Of a stretch of 40,262 nt of DNA, positions 8,020 to 16,561 are shown piece after piece. Below the pieces are notes generated by a model that had not been told where the DNA came from, ran no database searches, and worked only from the letters and a program-made list of their open reading frames with translations. Position 1 is the first letter of the stretch, and every line of letters begins with the position of its first letter. The position numbers and the translations under genes are program-made. The DNA is from Kordiimonadaceae bacterium (GTDB taxonomy: Bacteria; Pseudomonadota; Alphaproteobacteria; Sphingomonadales; Kordiimonadaceae), in contig JAESQS010000273.1 of the NCBI GenBank assembly GCA_016765035.1, positions 1-40,262 on the forward strand. Direction: 5' to 3'.

Positions 8020-9399
8020 TCAGTGATCCAGTTTTAGTGCGTAATAGTCCATAAACCCAGTGCGGGCTACGTCCTGAATAACGACATACAGCGGCAGAAT
8101 TTCAATGGTGAATACATCGCCGACGATGAAATCGGCAGCACCATCATTGAGGGTTAAATCAATTTGCGAATGGCTAAACGGCGTGCCCACGGTGGCCGGG
8201 CCAATATCGACCGCCTCGGGATCGAGTGCATCAAAAGTACCGCCATTGGCCGCCGCTACAGTGCAGGTCAGGGTGTAAATACCCGGTTTCATGGCTGCGC
8301 CCTGGGCAACGCCGGTTAAGGTGCCGTCACCCGTATTGCCGCCATCAGCCGTGCCGGTGCTGGGTACCGGGCCGAGGCCGATGGTGTTTTCCACCACATT
8401 GTTGAAACCGGCGATCTGAAAAACACCATCCAGCTCACCATAAATACCGTTGGCATCACTCAGCACCACCGGCAACAATTTGTAGTTTTTAGCGGTGTAG
8501 GTGGCAATGAATTCATCACCAACAAGGTAATCGGCAGCGCCATCAAAAATCGTAAAGCCCAGCAGGCCGTTGTCGTAGGGCACGCCCACCGTCGCGTCGG
8601 CCTGGGCACCTTGTACCGAACCAGTAACCGAAAAGGTGCCACCATCGGCAGCGGCCACCGTGCAGGTGAGCGTCCATACTTCGCTTTGCGCAGAGGGCGG
8701 CAGGGTTACATCACTCAAGCCACCGTCGCCGGTACCCAAATAGGTCACCGCCGCTTCGTCGCCGGTTTCACGCAGCGTGTAAGAGCCATTGAGATAGGTA
8801 TTATTCCAGGGCCAGCACTCCACATTCAGCCAGCTGCCGCTATTAAAGCGCAGAGCTAGACTGCCGCGATCGCCTTTGTAGCCCATAGAGTGACTGGTAT
8901 CGGAATAACGGGTCGCGGGCACACCATCCAACATACCGGCACACACCACCGGGTAGGGGTACTGGCTGGGTGTGCCGTGAGGCAACATTTTGCCTGCGTA
9001 GCCACTTTCGTATACCGGCGTGCCTACTTTCAGGGCCAGGGCAATGCGCTGGGGGTTGACGGTCAGCCAGTAGTCAATGCGATTATTGTGGCCGGGAATG
9101 CCACTTAGCTCGGCACCCGGCTGGGTATCAAAGCTGTTGCCAGACACGTAACCCGTGAAGCCAGCCACCACCAGGTTGTAATAGTCAGCACCAATATCGT
9201 GATAAGTTCGAAAGCCGATGAAGATTTCTTCGGTGCCGCTGAAACCTACGCCCTTTAATATCAACTCACGCTCGAAGGCAACATTGTCAAAGCGCAGCAC
9301 CGTCCAGCCATTGGTCTCGGCCAGCGCTTTGATTTCGTCGAGCATCATGTAATGGGCCAGCGTGCCTGCGTTTTGCACAAAGCCAATCTTTACCGCCAT
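8020..9399 (-). CDS. virion tail protein with two Ig-like repeats
   Basis: The 459-aa protein begins with a GWTVLRFD module shared with its neighbour. It carries two related blocks at about residues 240-301 and 371-436. Each has LTCTVAAA(D/N)GGTF, then ATVG(V/T)P, then DGAAD(Y/F)(L/I)VGD. These resemble the Ig-like or decoration domains scattered through phage virion proteins. GAGGTAAACCC stands before the ATG. It is the first gene after the tape measure, so a tail surface or tip role is likely. No enzymatic motif was seen. Confidence 0.65.
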   Translation of the reverse strand: MAVKIGFVQNAGTLAHYMMLDEIKALAETNGWTVLRFDNVAFERELILKGVGFSGTEEIFIGFRTYHDIGADYYNLVVAGFTGYVSGNSFDTQPGAELSGIPGHNNRIDYWLTVNPQRIALALKVGTPVYESGYAGKMLPHGTPSQYPYPVVCAGMLDGVPATRYSDTSHSMGYKGDRGSLALRFNSGSWLNVECWPWNNTYLNGSYTLRETGDEAAVTYLGTGDGGLSDVTLPPSAQSEVWTLTCTVAAADGGTFSVTGSVQGAQADATVGVPYDNGLLGFTIFDGAADYLVGDEFIATYTAKNYKLLPVVLSDANGIYGELDGVFQIAGFNNVVENTIGLGPVPSTGTADGGNTGDGTLTGVAQGAAMKPGIYTLTCTVAAANGGTFDALDPEAVDIGPATVGTPFSHSQIDLTLNDGAADFIVGDVFTIEILPLYVVIQDVARTGFMDYYALKLDH

Positions 9400-9438
9400 G
9401 GGTTTACCTCTTTACTTAATCTGTTTGAAAAGGCGCGC

Positions 9439-12363
9439 CTACGCACCATTGACAATTTGGCTCAACTTGCCGGGGTTGCGACTCAGGTGAAGAAAAATCA
9501 CATCCTCGCCCTGGCTACCGCGCATGCCATCGGCAATGCGATCGGGATCATCCACCAACATAAAGCGCTGATTCACCGACACGTCCGGGGCCAGTGCGGC
9601 GGCGGGCTGGGCCAGCTGGCCACTGTCAGACGGCATGGATGGCGCAGGGAAAACGGGGTCGGGCACACCCGCCAGGCCACCGGTGTTGTGACCCACACGC
9701 AGGGCATACTGGTTTAAAGCCGCCATGCCGTAGCGGTTAAAATCGTAGAGAAAGGCCAGCGCGCCGGGCTGGGTAACGACCGCCGCCCGCGTGACAAATT
9801 CCTCATGGCTGAGGCTGGCGGCAATGCTATCGCTGGTGCCGGTACCCGGCCCGCGCACCTGGCCACCGGTGGCCGCTGCGACCCCGCCACTACCGCCGAA
9901 AAATCCGGCGGCCGCGCTCAAAAAACCACTGGCGCTATCACCGCCACTACCTACCGCCTGAGCAGCAACAGCGGCGGCCAGTAAGCTGGTGGCGGCAACT
10001 TCAATCGCCAGCGCTCCCGGCACCAGGGATGCCGACGCCGTACCCAGCGCCAACGATGATGCCGACACAGCTGCAGCGCCTTTTACCAGCCCCTCATCTT
10101 GCTTATCACCACCGCCAAAAATGCTAGTCGTCACCGAGTTGGCAATTTTCTGTGCTGCCAGTTGCGCCAGTGAACGGGCGATATCACGGGCCATGCCTTG
10201 CACCGCTTCACGAATGGTCAGTGTTCGGGTCGCCAGGCCCTCCAGTGCATTACTCAAGCCATCTTCAAAGCCGCGCTGAATAGCCTGGGCGGTTTCATCC
10301 ACCACCACACGCATACGGCCCAGCTCGGCCTGCAGGTCTTTAACCCGCTCAAGGGCTGCGGGGTCACCGGTCACGGCGGCCAGCTCTTGCATTAAGGGCA
10401 ACAGCTTTTCAACCTCGGCAGCGGTGGCAGCATGCAGATCAACAATTTGCTGGCGGGCATTAATTTCGCTAATGGTGCCAGCCTGCAATTGCGTGTCTAT
10501 CGACTGCTCAGTGCGGGCCTGGTCGCTAAACAAACGGTCGATTTCCGCCTGTAATTCAGCCATGCGGGCACCGGCTTGCTCGACATTAATCAGCCGATTA
10601 ATCAGTGCCACGCCTTCTTCATCGCCCACGGCCTGCAGGCGCTGGCTGATCTCGGCAGACTGCTGGCTCAATTCAATCGCCAGGGCGTCAAACTCATTGC
10701 CCTGGCCGCGCAACAACTGGGCACGAATGCCGCTGATGGTGCTGGCATCGGCATCGGCCTGTTGCTTGCGCTCATCGGCATCAATCGCGGCGGTGGCAGC
10801 CTGGGCGCGTTGTAGCAGCGCACCGGTGAGGCCCTTTTCGGCAAGTTCGTAGGCGCGCACCTGGTCGGTGCTGAGGCTCAGTACCGCGACCTGGCGTTCA
10901 AGATCATTGACGTAATTCTTTTGTGATTTTGCCAGCGACTCAGCCGCCCGCTTTTCCGCTTTCGCCTGCTCGACAGACGCACGGCGGGCATCGAGCTGCT
11001 CGGCATATTTCAGCAGCAGTGCTTGCTGGTCAGCGTCGAGTTTACCCAGCAGTTTTTGCTCGATGGCGTAGCGCACTTTGACGGCTTCGCTGGTTTCGCC
11101 AAGTAGCGTCGCCTGCTTTTTTAAATTTACGAGTAGTTGTTGGTATTGCTTATTGATAGCGGGCGGAATGATGGGATCGTCACCACCTTCATCGGCCTCT
11201 GCGTCGCCAGCACCTTTGCCCGCATCCTTTTTCTTTTGCGCGGCTAGCAGTAGATCGCGCTCTGCTTTTAGTTGGGCTTCTAATTGTTTTAGTTCGTCCT
11301 GAGACGTAAAGAGGAAGCCAACACCACCCGCGAGCCAGCCACGCTGGGCTTTTTGGACGTCGTAAATTTGTCGCTCAAGGGCTTCCAGCGGATCAAGAGT
11401 GCCAGTAATTGACTGCACAATGGTATCAAGGCTAACTCCCAAATCACCGAGCTCAGCCGCCAGCTCTATGCCGCCGGTAGCAAGCCCTGCCAGCAACTCA
11501 ATCAGTGTCGTAAAGGCGGCCTTGGTACCCGGCTCCTGGAGCACACCCGCGAGGCCTGAAATGCTATCGGCCAGATCATTCGTGACGCCAGTGCCCGTTA
11601 CCGTGTCGCCAACCAGAAACAAGACGGAATTATCTAACTCCACCAGGGCCTGGCTCATTAATTTAACGCGGGTATCGAATTTTTCATCGACAAAATCATC
11701 TGCGGCCAATAAGGCTTTAACCATCACATCGCTGGTTAATCGACCTGCGTCGGCCATCTTTTTCAGCTCACCAATTTCGACACCAAGACCCTTGGCCAGA
11801 GCATCGCGCAAGCCTTGCGCCTGCTCACTAATACTGCGGAATTCGTCGCCACGAAGTACGCCCGAGGATAAGGCCTGCCCAAACTGAACCAGGGCGGCAT
11901 CAGCGCTTTGTGCCGTGCCACCTGTAATCGCAATCGACTTAGCAACAATCTCTGTCAGCCGAGCGGTCTCAGCCTGGGTGATGTTGAGTGTCTTGCCATT
12001 TTGTGCGAAGCGCTGATAAATAGTGGCCGTGGAATCAATAGAGGAAGAGGTTTTCTGGGAAATATCAAAGACTATTTGCGTGACAGCCGCCAACTCTTCA
12101 TTGGTTTCTGTCACCAGGCGCAGACGGTTCTGCAAGGCCCCGTACTCATCTGCACTGCGCAGTATTGCGCGGGTTGCAAAGACGGCGGCCGTTACAGTCG
12201 CCACTCCCTTCATGGTGCTGCTCAGCGTTTTGAATTTCTTATCGGTTTTATCGGTAGCGTCACCGACATCATCAATATCGTTGGTGAGCTTATCGAGGTC
12301 ACGGCGGGCCTGGTCAAGATCGGCCTTCATCTTTAACGCGAGTTCGAGTTTTTGCTTTGCCAC
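9439..12363 (-). CDS. tail tape measure protein
   Basis: At 974 aa this protein sets tail length and is threaded through the tail tube. The N-terminal part (about residues 55-240, DEYGALQNRLRLV...IYQRFAQNGKTLNIT...LRGDEFRSISEQAQGL) matches the lambda-type tape measure N-terminal domain. Long Ala/Gln/Glu-rich coiled-coil stretches follow at about 400-700, then an Ala/Gly-rich hydrophobic region near 740-850. The start is GTG at 12363, sitting just after a perfect inverted repeat that includes its possible RBS. It lies directly after the frameshifting chaperone gene, the standard siphovirus order. Confidence 0.92.
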   Translation of the reverse strand: MAKQKLELALKMKADLDQARRDLDKLTNDIDDVGDATDKTDKKFKTLSSTMKGVATVTAAVFATRAILRSADEYGALQNRLRLVTETNEELAAVTQIVFDISQKTSSSIDSTATIYQRFAQNGKTLNITQAETARLTEIVAKSIAITGGTAQSADAALVQFGQALSSGVLRGDEFRSISEQAQGLRDALAKGLGVEIGELKKMADAGRLTSDVMVKALLAADDFVDEKFDTRVKLMSQALVELDNSVLFLVGDTVTGTGVTNDLADSISGLAGVLQEPGTKAAFTTLIELLAGLATGGIELAAELGDLGVSLDTIVQSITGTLDPLEALERQIYDVQKAQRGWLAGGVGFLFTSQDELKQLEAQLKAERDLLLAAQKKKDAGKGAGDAEADEGGDDPIIPPAINKQYQQLLVNLKKQATLLGETSEAVKVRYAIEQKLLGKLDADQQALLLKYAEQLDARRASVEQAKAEKRAAESLAKSQKNYVNDLERQVAVLSLSTDQVRAYELAEKGLTGALLQRAQAATAAIDADERKQQADADASTISGIRAQLLRGQGNEFDALAIELSQQSAEISQRLQAVGDEEGVALINRLINVEQAGARMAELQAEIDRLFSDQARTEQSIDTQLQAGTISEINARQQIVDLHAATAAEVEKLLPLMQELAAVTGDPAALERVKDLQAELGRMRVVVDETAQAIQRGFEDGLSNALEGLATRTLTIREAVQGMARDIARSLAQLAAQKIANSVTTSIFGGGDKQDEGLVKGAAAVSASSLALGTASASLVPGALAIEVAATSLLAAAVAAQAVGSGGDSASGFLSAAAGFFGGSGGVAAATGGQVRGPGTGTSDSIAASLSHEEFVTRAAVVTQPGALAFLYDFNRYGMAALNQYALRVGHNTGGLAGVPDPVFPAPSMPSDSGQLAQPAAALAPDVSVNQRFMLVDDPDRIADGMRGSQGEDVIFLHLSRNPGKLSQIVNGA

Positions 12364-12369
12364 GGCCTG

Positions 12370-12395
12370 CTACCCCACTATTTAACAGGGGGTAG
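12370..12395. promoter_or_regulatory. inverted repeat over the tape measure ribosome site
   Basis: CTACCCC (12370-12376) and GGGGTAG (12389-12395) form a perfect 7-bp stem with a 12-nt loop. On the transcript the GGGG just upstream of the GTG start would lie in the stem, so it could damp initiation at the tape measure gene. This is inference from sequence only. Confidence 0.35.
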
Positions 12396-12420
12396 CGTCG
12401 CTCAGCGGGGGTTTAAAGTC

Positions 12421-12438
12421 TTTTGAACCGGGACAAAA
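12421..12438 (+). promoter_or_regulatory. recurrent 18-bp motif, copy A
   Basis: TTTTGAACCGGGACAAAA is an imperfect inverted repeat (TTTTG-N8-CAAAA around CCGG). It sits in the 157-bp gap between the chaperone GT stop and the tape measure start. Closely similar copies lie at 18254-18271 and 26922-26939, also in gaps before late genes. The rest of 12364-12520 holds the hairpin described above and no gene. Confidence 0.45.
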
Positions 12439-12520
12439 AAGAGGGGGCTTTGACGGGGCGGATGACGCGATATTCTTTGACGCGGCCATGGCGAATAGAG
12501 AAGGCGCTAACCTCCGTTTA

Positions 12521-13185
12521 CTAGAGCAGGGCTTTCAGCATTTTTTCCGTATGCTCAACACTGGCGCCAGCGGCGTTTATGTCGAGGATTCGCTCGCGCC
12601 GTTGTTGGCGCTCGCGGCGCTGGCAAGTGGCGTACCAGAGGAGAAGCTGTCGCCGGGTATAGCGGCCGATTTGTCCTGCTCCGTTGCCGGGCTGGTGGCC
12701 GTGGGCGATGAGGCAGGTGTAGAGTTCAGCCCAGGGGACACTGCCTTGCTGGCCAGTTGTACTGCCGCCAGTTCCTGTTGCGCCATCTGTAGTTGGCGCA
12801 GGCACTGGCGTAGAAAAAAAGGGCCGCAAGCACCCCACCAGGCCATCAGCAATAAATTGCCGTCGTTATCATTCAGATCATTGATAAAGTCACGATCGAC
12901 ATCGGCACTAATGGCCACCAGTTGCAAAACAACGTCGTAATGGTCGCCAATCAGGGCCTCGATACGTTCAAAGGCGAATGTTTCACCCTCGGCAATAGCG
13001 TCTCGCAAGGCATCGGCAAAAGGTTTTGCCAGCGCGCGCAACTGCAAGCCTTCGACGAAGCTGTACTCACGCACGATGAGATCCCGGTGACTCAAGGTCA
13101 GGTAGCGCTCGGAATGGAGGATGTCAAGATCAGAGGTTTCGGGCTCAGCGGGGTTAACAGGCTGAGCGGGTACTTTTTTAGCCAT
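12521..13185 (-). CDS. tail assembly chaperone GT fusion (-1 frameshift product)
   Basis: A -1 slip at T-TTT-TTT (12814-12820) would join the first 124 codons of the upstream chaperone to a 97-codon downstream frame ending at 12521, giving about 221 aa. The downstream frame is plainly coding. GQIGRYTRRQLLLWYATCQRRERQQRRERILDINAA is the typical second-frame chaperone sequence with a charged helix. It has no credible start of its own. The layout equals lambda G/GT: a minor extended product that brings tape measure and tube subunits together. The slip itself is inferred from the site, its phase and the family precedent. Confidence 0.75.
12577..13185 (-). CDS. tail assembly chaperone G (DUF6631-like)
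   Basis: The zero-frame product is 202 aa. Its N-terminal half (HSERYLTLSHRDLIVREYSFVEGLQLRALAKPF...DNDGNLLLMAWWGACGPFFL) is the conserved chaperone domain. The C-terminal third is low-complexity Ser/Thr/Ala/Pro sequence, as expected where the second frame carries the selected coding. It lies 2 bp after the tail tube gene and before the tape measure. It should act in tail assembly and be absent from the mature virion. Confidence 0.8.
   Translation of the reverse strand: MAKKVPAQPVNPAEPETSDLDILHSERYLTLSHRDLIVREYSFVEGLQLRALAKPFADALRDAIAEGETFAFERIEALIGDHYDVVLQLVAISADVDRDFINDLNDNDGNLLLMAWWGACGPFFLRQCLRQLQMAQQELAAVQLASKAVSPGLNSTPASSPTATSPATEQDKSAAIPGDSFSSGTPLASAASANNGASESST
12814..12820 (-). promoter_or_regulatory. 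slippery heptamer for -1 frameshift
   Basis: The minus strand reads CCT TTT TTT CTA in the G frame, so T-TTT-TTT is a perfect X-XXY-YYZ slippery site in the right phase. After the slip the next codon is TCT and the GT frame opens for 97 codons. It lies after codon 124 of G. Confidence 0.75.
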
Positions 13186-13187
13186 GA

Positions 13188-13946
13188 TTACTCGCTCAAC
13201 AGTTCCATGCGGCCGTAGCCACCCAGGGCGGCATCGAGCACGGCGGTGGTGTCCAGCAAGGCGGTGCCGCTGAGTTTTAAATCACCGAAGCTGTCGTTGA
13301 TTAAGTCGAGCTGGCTGGCGGGGTTAAATTTCAGGCGGTACATGCGCACGCGCATCAGGTCGGCTGAACCGTCAACCGTATTGAAGCCATCCATAATCAA
13401 ATAGCGCACGGGCGGGGCCTGGGTAAACAGGGTGATATCGGTATTGCCTGCGTAGTCGTAGGCCGCCTTAAAGGGCTGAGTGTAAGCGGCCAAGTCGAGC
13501 ATGCTGATACGGCCGTAATTAGCGTCATCCAGGGCGTAGTCTGTGTCCAGAGTCAGAGTGGCAGGCGTGCCTAAGGAGTCGGTCACCTCCAGGCTACTAA
13601 CGTTGCCACGGTCGAGGGCAATAACATCACCGACCGCAACAGGGTTGGGAAACGGCTCCTCGGTTATCGAGCCACCAGCGATAGTATTGACTTCACCGTA
13701 CAAGCCCAGGGCGAGGTTTTTTGCCTCACCGTGGTTGAGGGTGAGATCAAAAGTCACTTCCAGCGCCTTGGCGATGGTGGCACTGGTTTGGCGCAGACCA
13801 CTGTAGCTCTCGCTGCGTTTTTCCTCACTTTGCGAGGCTTTAATGCTGAGTAGCGCGGCATCATTAACCCAGCGCATGGCACCGGGCTTGCCGGTTGACA
13901 GGCGCTCACCTAAAAATACTTTGCCTTGAAAACTAAAATCTTGCAT
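13188..13946 (-). CDS. major tail tube protein
   Basis: This 252-aa protein has the size, position and beta-rich sequence of the siphovirus tail tube subunit found in B3/D3112-like phages. The N-terminal FSFQGKVFLGER is followed by a central beta-sandwich and a C-terminal segment of YRLKFNPASQLDLINDSFGDLKLSGTALLD type. GAGGATAG precedes the ATG. The chaperone gene follows at once. No sheath gene is present beside it, which marks the tail as non-contractile. Confidence 0.85.
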   Translation of the reverse strand: MQDFSFQGKVFLGERLSTGKPGAMRWVNDAALLSIKASQSEEKRSESYSGLRQTSATIAKALEVTFDLTLNHGEAKNLALGLYGEVNTIAGGSITEEPFPNPVAVGDVIALDRGNVSSLEVTDSLGTPATLTLDTDYALDDANYGRISMLDLAAYTQPFKAAYDYAGNTDITLFTQAPPVRYLIMDGFNTVDGSADLMRVRMYRLKFNPASQLDLINDSFGDLKLSGTALLDTTAVLDAALGGYGRMELLSE

Positions 13947-14013
13947 GGGGCTATCCTCGCTTGGGTTTGATTCTGGGCTTAACTAAAAACGCTACTCAAA
14001 TGCGCTGGCGCTT

Positions 14014-14214
14014 TTACTTCGCGGCAGCTGGCAGGGCTTTTTTAACCAACCCGGCGTCGGCCTTACTGATAATGTCTCGCTCCGCCAAGAAATAGGCGGT
14101 GGGACGATTGACGTGAATCACCGCATCTTTACCGTACTCGCGGCCAGCGTGGGTGTGGGTTTTCAACAGGGTAACGGGGTGGGTTGTTTTAGGGCCGTCA
14201 GTTAACTCGGTCAT
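14014..14214 (-). CDS. small tail-completion region protein (Mu gp38-like position)
   Basis: This 66-aa protein (core KTHTHAGREYGKDAVIHVNRPTAYFLAERDII) belongs to a small family seen between the tail terminator and tail tube genes of Mu-like phages. GGAG precedes the ATG by 7 nt. Its role is unknown. The phrase order Gly-x-x-Tyr...Ala-x-x-Leu is shared with short head-tail joining proteins that recognise a tube subunit. Confidence 0.65.
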   Translation of the reverse strand: MTELTDGPKTTHPVTLLKTHTHAGREYGKDAVIHVNRPTAYFLAERDIISKADAGLVKKALPAAAK

Positions 14215-14238
14215 TTTGTACTCCGGTTTGTTGCGCGT

Positions 14239-14688
14239 TTAACGCGTGAGAAAATGGCGCACGCTGAATACGTCAATCCATAACAGCGTGCTGGCGTCGT
14301 AGTCCATTACATCGCCCTGCATCCAGCGGATGGGGCGGTGCTTTTTAATGTCGACACTCCAACCCATCAGCGCACCGCGCACGGCGGCAATAATGGGTGA
14401 GGCGTCAGCGGTGGCGGCACTGCCTACGCTGTCGCGAAAATTCCGTACGGCAACCACCACACCAAACAGGCTTTCGACCTGTTGCGCACCACTGGGGCGA
14501 CGCTGGGGGTTGTCAATGTCGGGGGAAATGTCTTTTTCGCCCGCCGGCACCACATAGGCGCTCGGGGTGCGAAAGCTGCTCAGCGACTCAATGGCCGCAT
14601 AGTCGGCAGCGGCACCGACTTCCTGTAACTCACTCACCTCAGCCACTAAACGGGCGATGCTGGGGGTTAAATCAAAGGGGCTCATCAT
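14239..14688 (-). CDS. tail terminator-like protein (Mu gp37 family)
   Basis: The 149-aa protein falls in the Mu gp37 slot after gp36 and shows the family pattern: an N-terminal helix, PSAYVVP, a QRVEQLFGVVVAVRNFRD-like helix-strand, and a C-terminal WIDVFSVRHFLT. It should cap the tail tube at the head-proximal end. ATGs stand at 14688 and 14685; the second may be the true start. The gene follows gp36 by 9 bp. Confidence 0.78.
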   Translation of the reverse strand: MMSPFDLTPSIARLVAEVSELQEVGAAADYAAIESLSSFRTPSAYVVPAGEKDISPDIDNPQRRPSGAQQVESLFGVVVAVRNFRDSVGSAATADASPIIAAVRGALMGWSVDIKKHRPIRWMQGDVMDYDASTLLWIDVFSVRHFLTR

Positions 14689-14697
14689 GGCGGCAAC

Positions 14698-15216
14698 TCA
14701 GCGAAACTTGTTGAGCTGGTCGCGGCCAAACACATTGGGGTCTGACTCAAACATCACGTCGATGGCATCGGGGCCGGTGGTCACCGGGTCGGCAGCGCCC
14801 AGGCTAAATTTGCCCTGGGACGTTTGCTGCAGCAAGCGCGTGGCATCACGGTAGCCCCGCGAAATGGGGTCTTTACCGTCTTCACCGAGGCGATGCTTGT
14901 GCAAAAAATAGCGTGTAATGTCACGCGCCCAGCCCACCACCAGGGGCGGTACCGGGCTCAGCGGCAGGGTGTAACCGCGCTGAGCCAGAAAGCCGTCAAT
15001 AATGCTCTCGGCCTCGGTAATGGCATCGGCAATACGGGCCAATGCACCATCGGCAATATTGGTTTCGTCGGTGGGCCAGGCACCGCGGTCAGCACCCCGC
15101 AGGGTTGCCTCCATCAGGTCATCTTCGACCTTTTTATGGTGGTCAGCCGTCGCCACCTGGGCCAACTCTCTGGCACCGGGGCGTTCGGCTAACTGGGCGG
15201 TGCTGAGATAGTTCAC
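14698..15216 (-). CDS. head-tail connector protein, DUF1320 (Mu gp36-like)
   Basis: This 172-aa protein matches DUF1320. It has an N-terminal MNYLSTAQLAER, a helix DGALARIADAITEAESIIDGFLAQRGYTLPLSPVPPLVVGWARDITRYFLHKHR, and a final GKFSLG turn. It probably is the adaptor fitted under the portal. The start is GTG with GAGG 6 nt upstream. Order and neighbours follow Mu. Confidence 0.85.
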   Translation of the reverse strand: MNYLSTAQLAERPGARELAQVATADHHKKVEDDLMEATLRGADRGAWPTDETNIADGALARIADAITEAESIIDGFLAQRGYTLPLSPVPPLVVGWARDITRYFLHKHRLGEDGKDPISRGYRDATRLLQQTSQGKFSLGAADPVTTGPDAIDVMFESDPNVFGRDQLNKFR

Positions 15217-15239
15217 GGCTGGCCTCTAAATGTCCCGCG

Positions 15240-15521
15240 TTAAACGCCGGTCACTTCTTCGACGATGAGGTCGGGATCATTGTTGAAAATCTCCACCTCT
15301 TCATCAGTCAGTGCTGTCAGGGCAATGCCAAAACCCGTTTCGTCAAAACGGTGGCCGCAACGGCGGATAGAGCCAGATTTGGCTTTGATCCACAGGGCTG
15401 GGATGACCTCTTCTTTGGAATCTGCTTTAGGCTTAGGATCTGCTTTGGGCTTGGGGGCGGCTTTGGGACTGGCTTTATTAGTGGCTGTTTTGGCCGCTGT
15501 TTTTTCTGCTGGTGCTGTCAT
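15240..15521 (-). CDS. HI1506-related protein with Pro-Lys-Ala linker
   Basis: I start at the ATG at 15521 because GGAG lies 7 nt upstream; an earlier in-frame start lacks an RBS. The product has 93 aa. An Ala/Lys/Pro-rich tract (about residues 8-37, with KPKAD repeats) is followed by a compact domain ending ALTDEEVEIFNNDPDLIVEEV. Such proteins occur after the major capsid gene in Haemophilus FluMu-like prophages. The basic tract could touch packaged DNA or a capsid partner. Function is not known. Confidence 0.7.
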   Translation of the reverse strand: MTAPAEKTAAKTATNKASPKAAPKPKADPKPKADSKEEVIPALWIKAKSGSIRRCGHRFDETGFGIALTALTDEEVEIFNNDPDLIVEEVTGV

Positions 15522-15609
15522 CGTGTTCTCCAAATAAAAGCTCGGACTTATTGCGAGGGTCACTGCCGAGGGGCGACTTAAACGCCAGGGTAGGATTTTT
15601 CAGGGTGGC

Positions 15610-16503
15610 TTAGGCCAACCAGGGCGTGCTGAGTACTTCGACCACATCGCGGTTGATGTTGGTGGCGCCATTGGCATCGCGCTCAGCCTTGACCACGGTC
15701 AGGGCAACTGCACGCAGGCTCGGTGGCACAACTAACAGCCGGGGTCGAATACCCAGGGGTCGGGCGTTGTCGCCTTTCAGGCTTTGCATAGCGGCATAAA
15801 CGGTGTTGAAGTTGGCCGTATCCAGCGTTGCTTTACTGCCATAGGCCAGCTGCCACAAACCGAAACCAACATTCAGGCGGGCATCGGCACCGTAGAAAAA
15901 TTGTTTACGCATAAAGACGTTTTCATCGGTCTCGCTGTCCATCATCACAAATTGGTGGGCCTTGCGGTTTTGTTTGATGATGGGCTTCATGACCCGTGTG
16001 TCATCAATCAAAAACCACGGAGCTCCGCCACCGGCCTGGTAATTACTGACCGACTGCTCAACACCGTTTTCGTCCAGTACCGGGTGATCGGTATCAAACA
16101 TAAATTGACCGTCATAGCATTTGCGGGCAAAGCCTGCCTGCAATAGCGGCCAGACCAGGGTGGCAGCATGCTCGCGGGCATCCTGGCCAAGTTGTTGCAT
16201 CAGCGGGCTATAGATACCGTACTGATCATCCTCAATGGCATCACGGGGCACACCAACGGTGTTCTCAAAGGATTTGTTTTTGATGCTGTAGTCGTGCTGC
16301 ATCAAGTTCTGGATAACTCGATCACCAACCCACTCGCGGTAACCCGTGTTAGCACCCAGCCAGCCGTATTGCTCGATGGCTGTTGTGGAGTTGACCTCCA
16401 TCACCAGACGCTCGTAATCAGGCGCTGCACCTTCAAAGCCCTGGTCAAACGAGGACTGAAAGCCGGTGTGCAAAATGCTCAAATTAGCGCGGTTAATAAT
16501 CAT
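15610..16503 (-). CDS. major capsid protein (Mu gpT family)
   Basis: The 297-aa protein is of the Mu gpT major head subunit family. The N-terminus reads INRANLSILHTGFQSSFDQG, followed by YGWLGxxxGYREWVGDR and the NKSFENTVGVPRDAIEDDQYGIY loop. An MPWRLLV-like C-terminal RPRLLVVPPSLR closes the fold. The length is right for the HK97-fold gpT group. GGAGACACTTT precedes the ATG. It follows the decoration-like gene in the late operon. Confidence 0.93.
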   Translation of the reverse strand: MIINRANLSILHTGFQSSFDQGFEGAAPDYERLVMEVNSTTAIEQYGWLGANTGYREWVGDRVIQNLMQHDYSIKNKSFENTVGVPRDAIEDDQYGIYSPLMQQLGQDAREHAATLVWPLLQAGFARKCYDGQFMFDTDHPVLDENGVEQSVSNYQAGGGAPWFLIDDTRVMKPIIKQNRKAHQFVMMDSETDENVFMRKQFFYGADARLNVGFGLWQLAYGSKATLDTANFNTVYAAMQSLKGDNARPLGIRPRLLVVPPSLRAVALTVVKAERDANGATNINRDVVEVLSTPWLA

Positions 16504-16561
16504 AAAGTGTCTCCAGGGACGTGGTGCTAATCAATCAAATAAGGCGTTAAGTGGTGAGGGC

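Noticed and set aside
12488-12940. 150-codon plus-strand frame over the tail chaperone
   Set aside because: It is antisense to the chaperone G and GT frames, both of which have family support.
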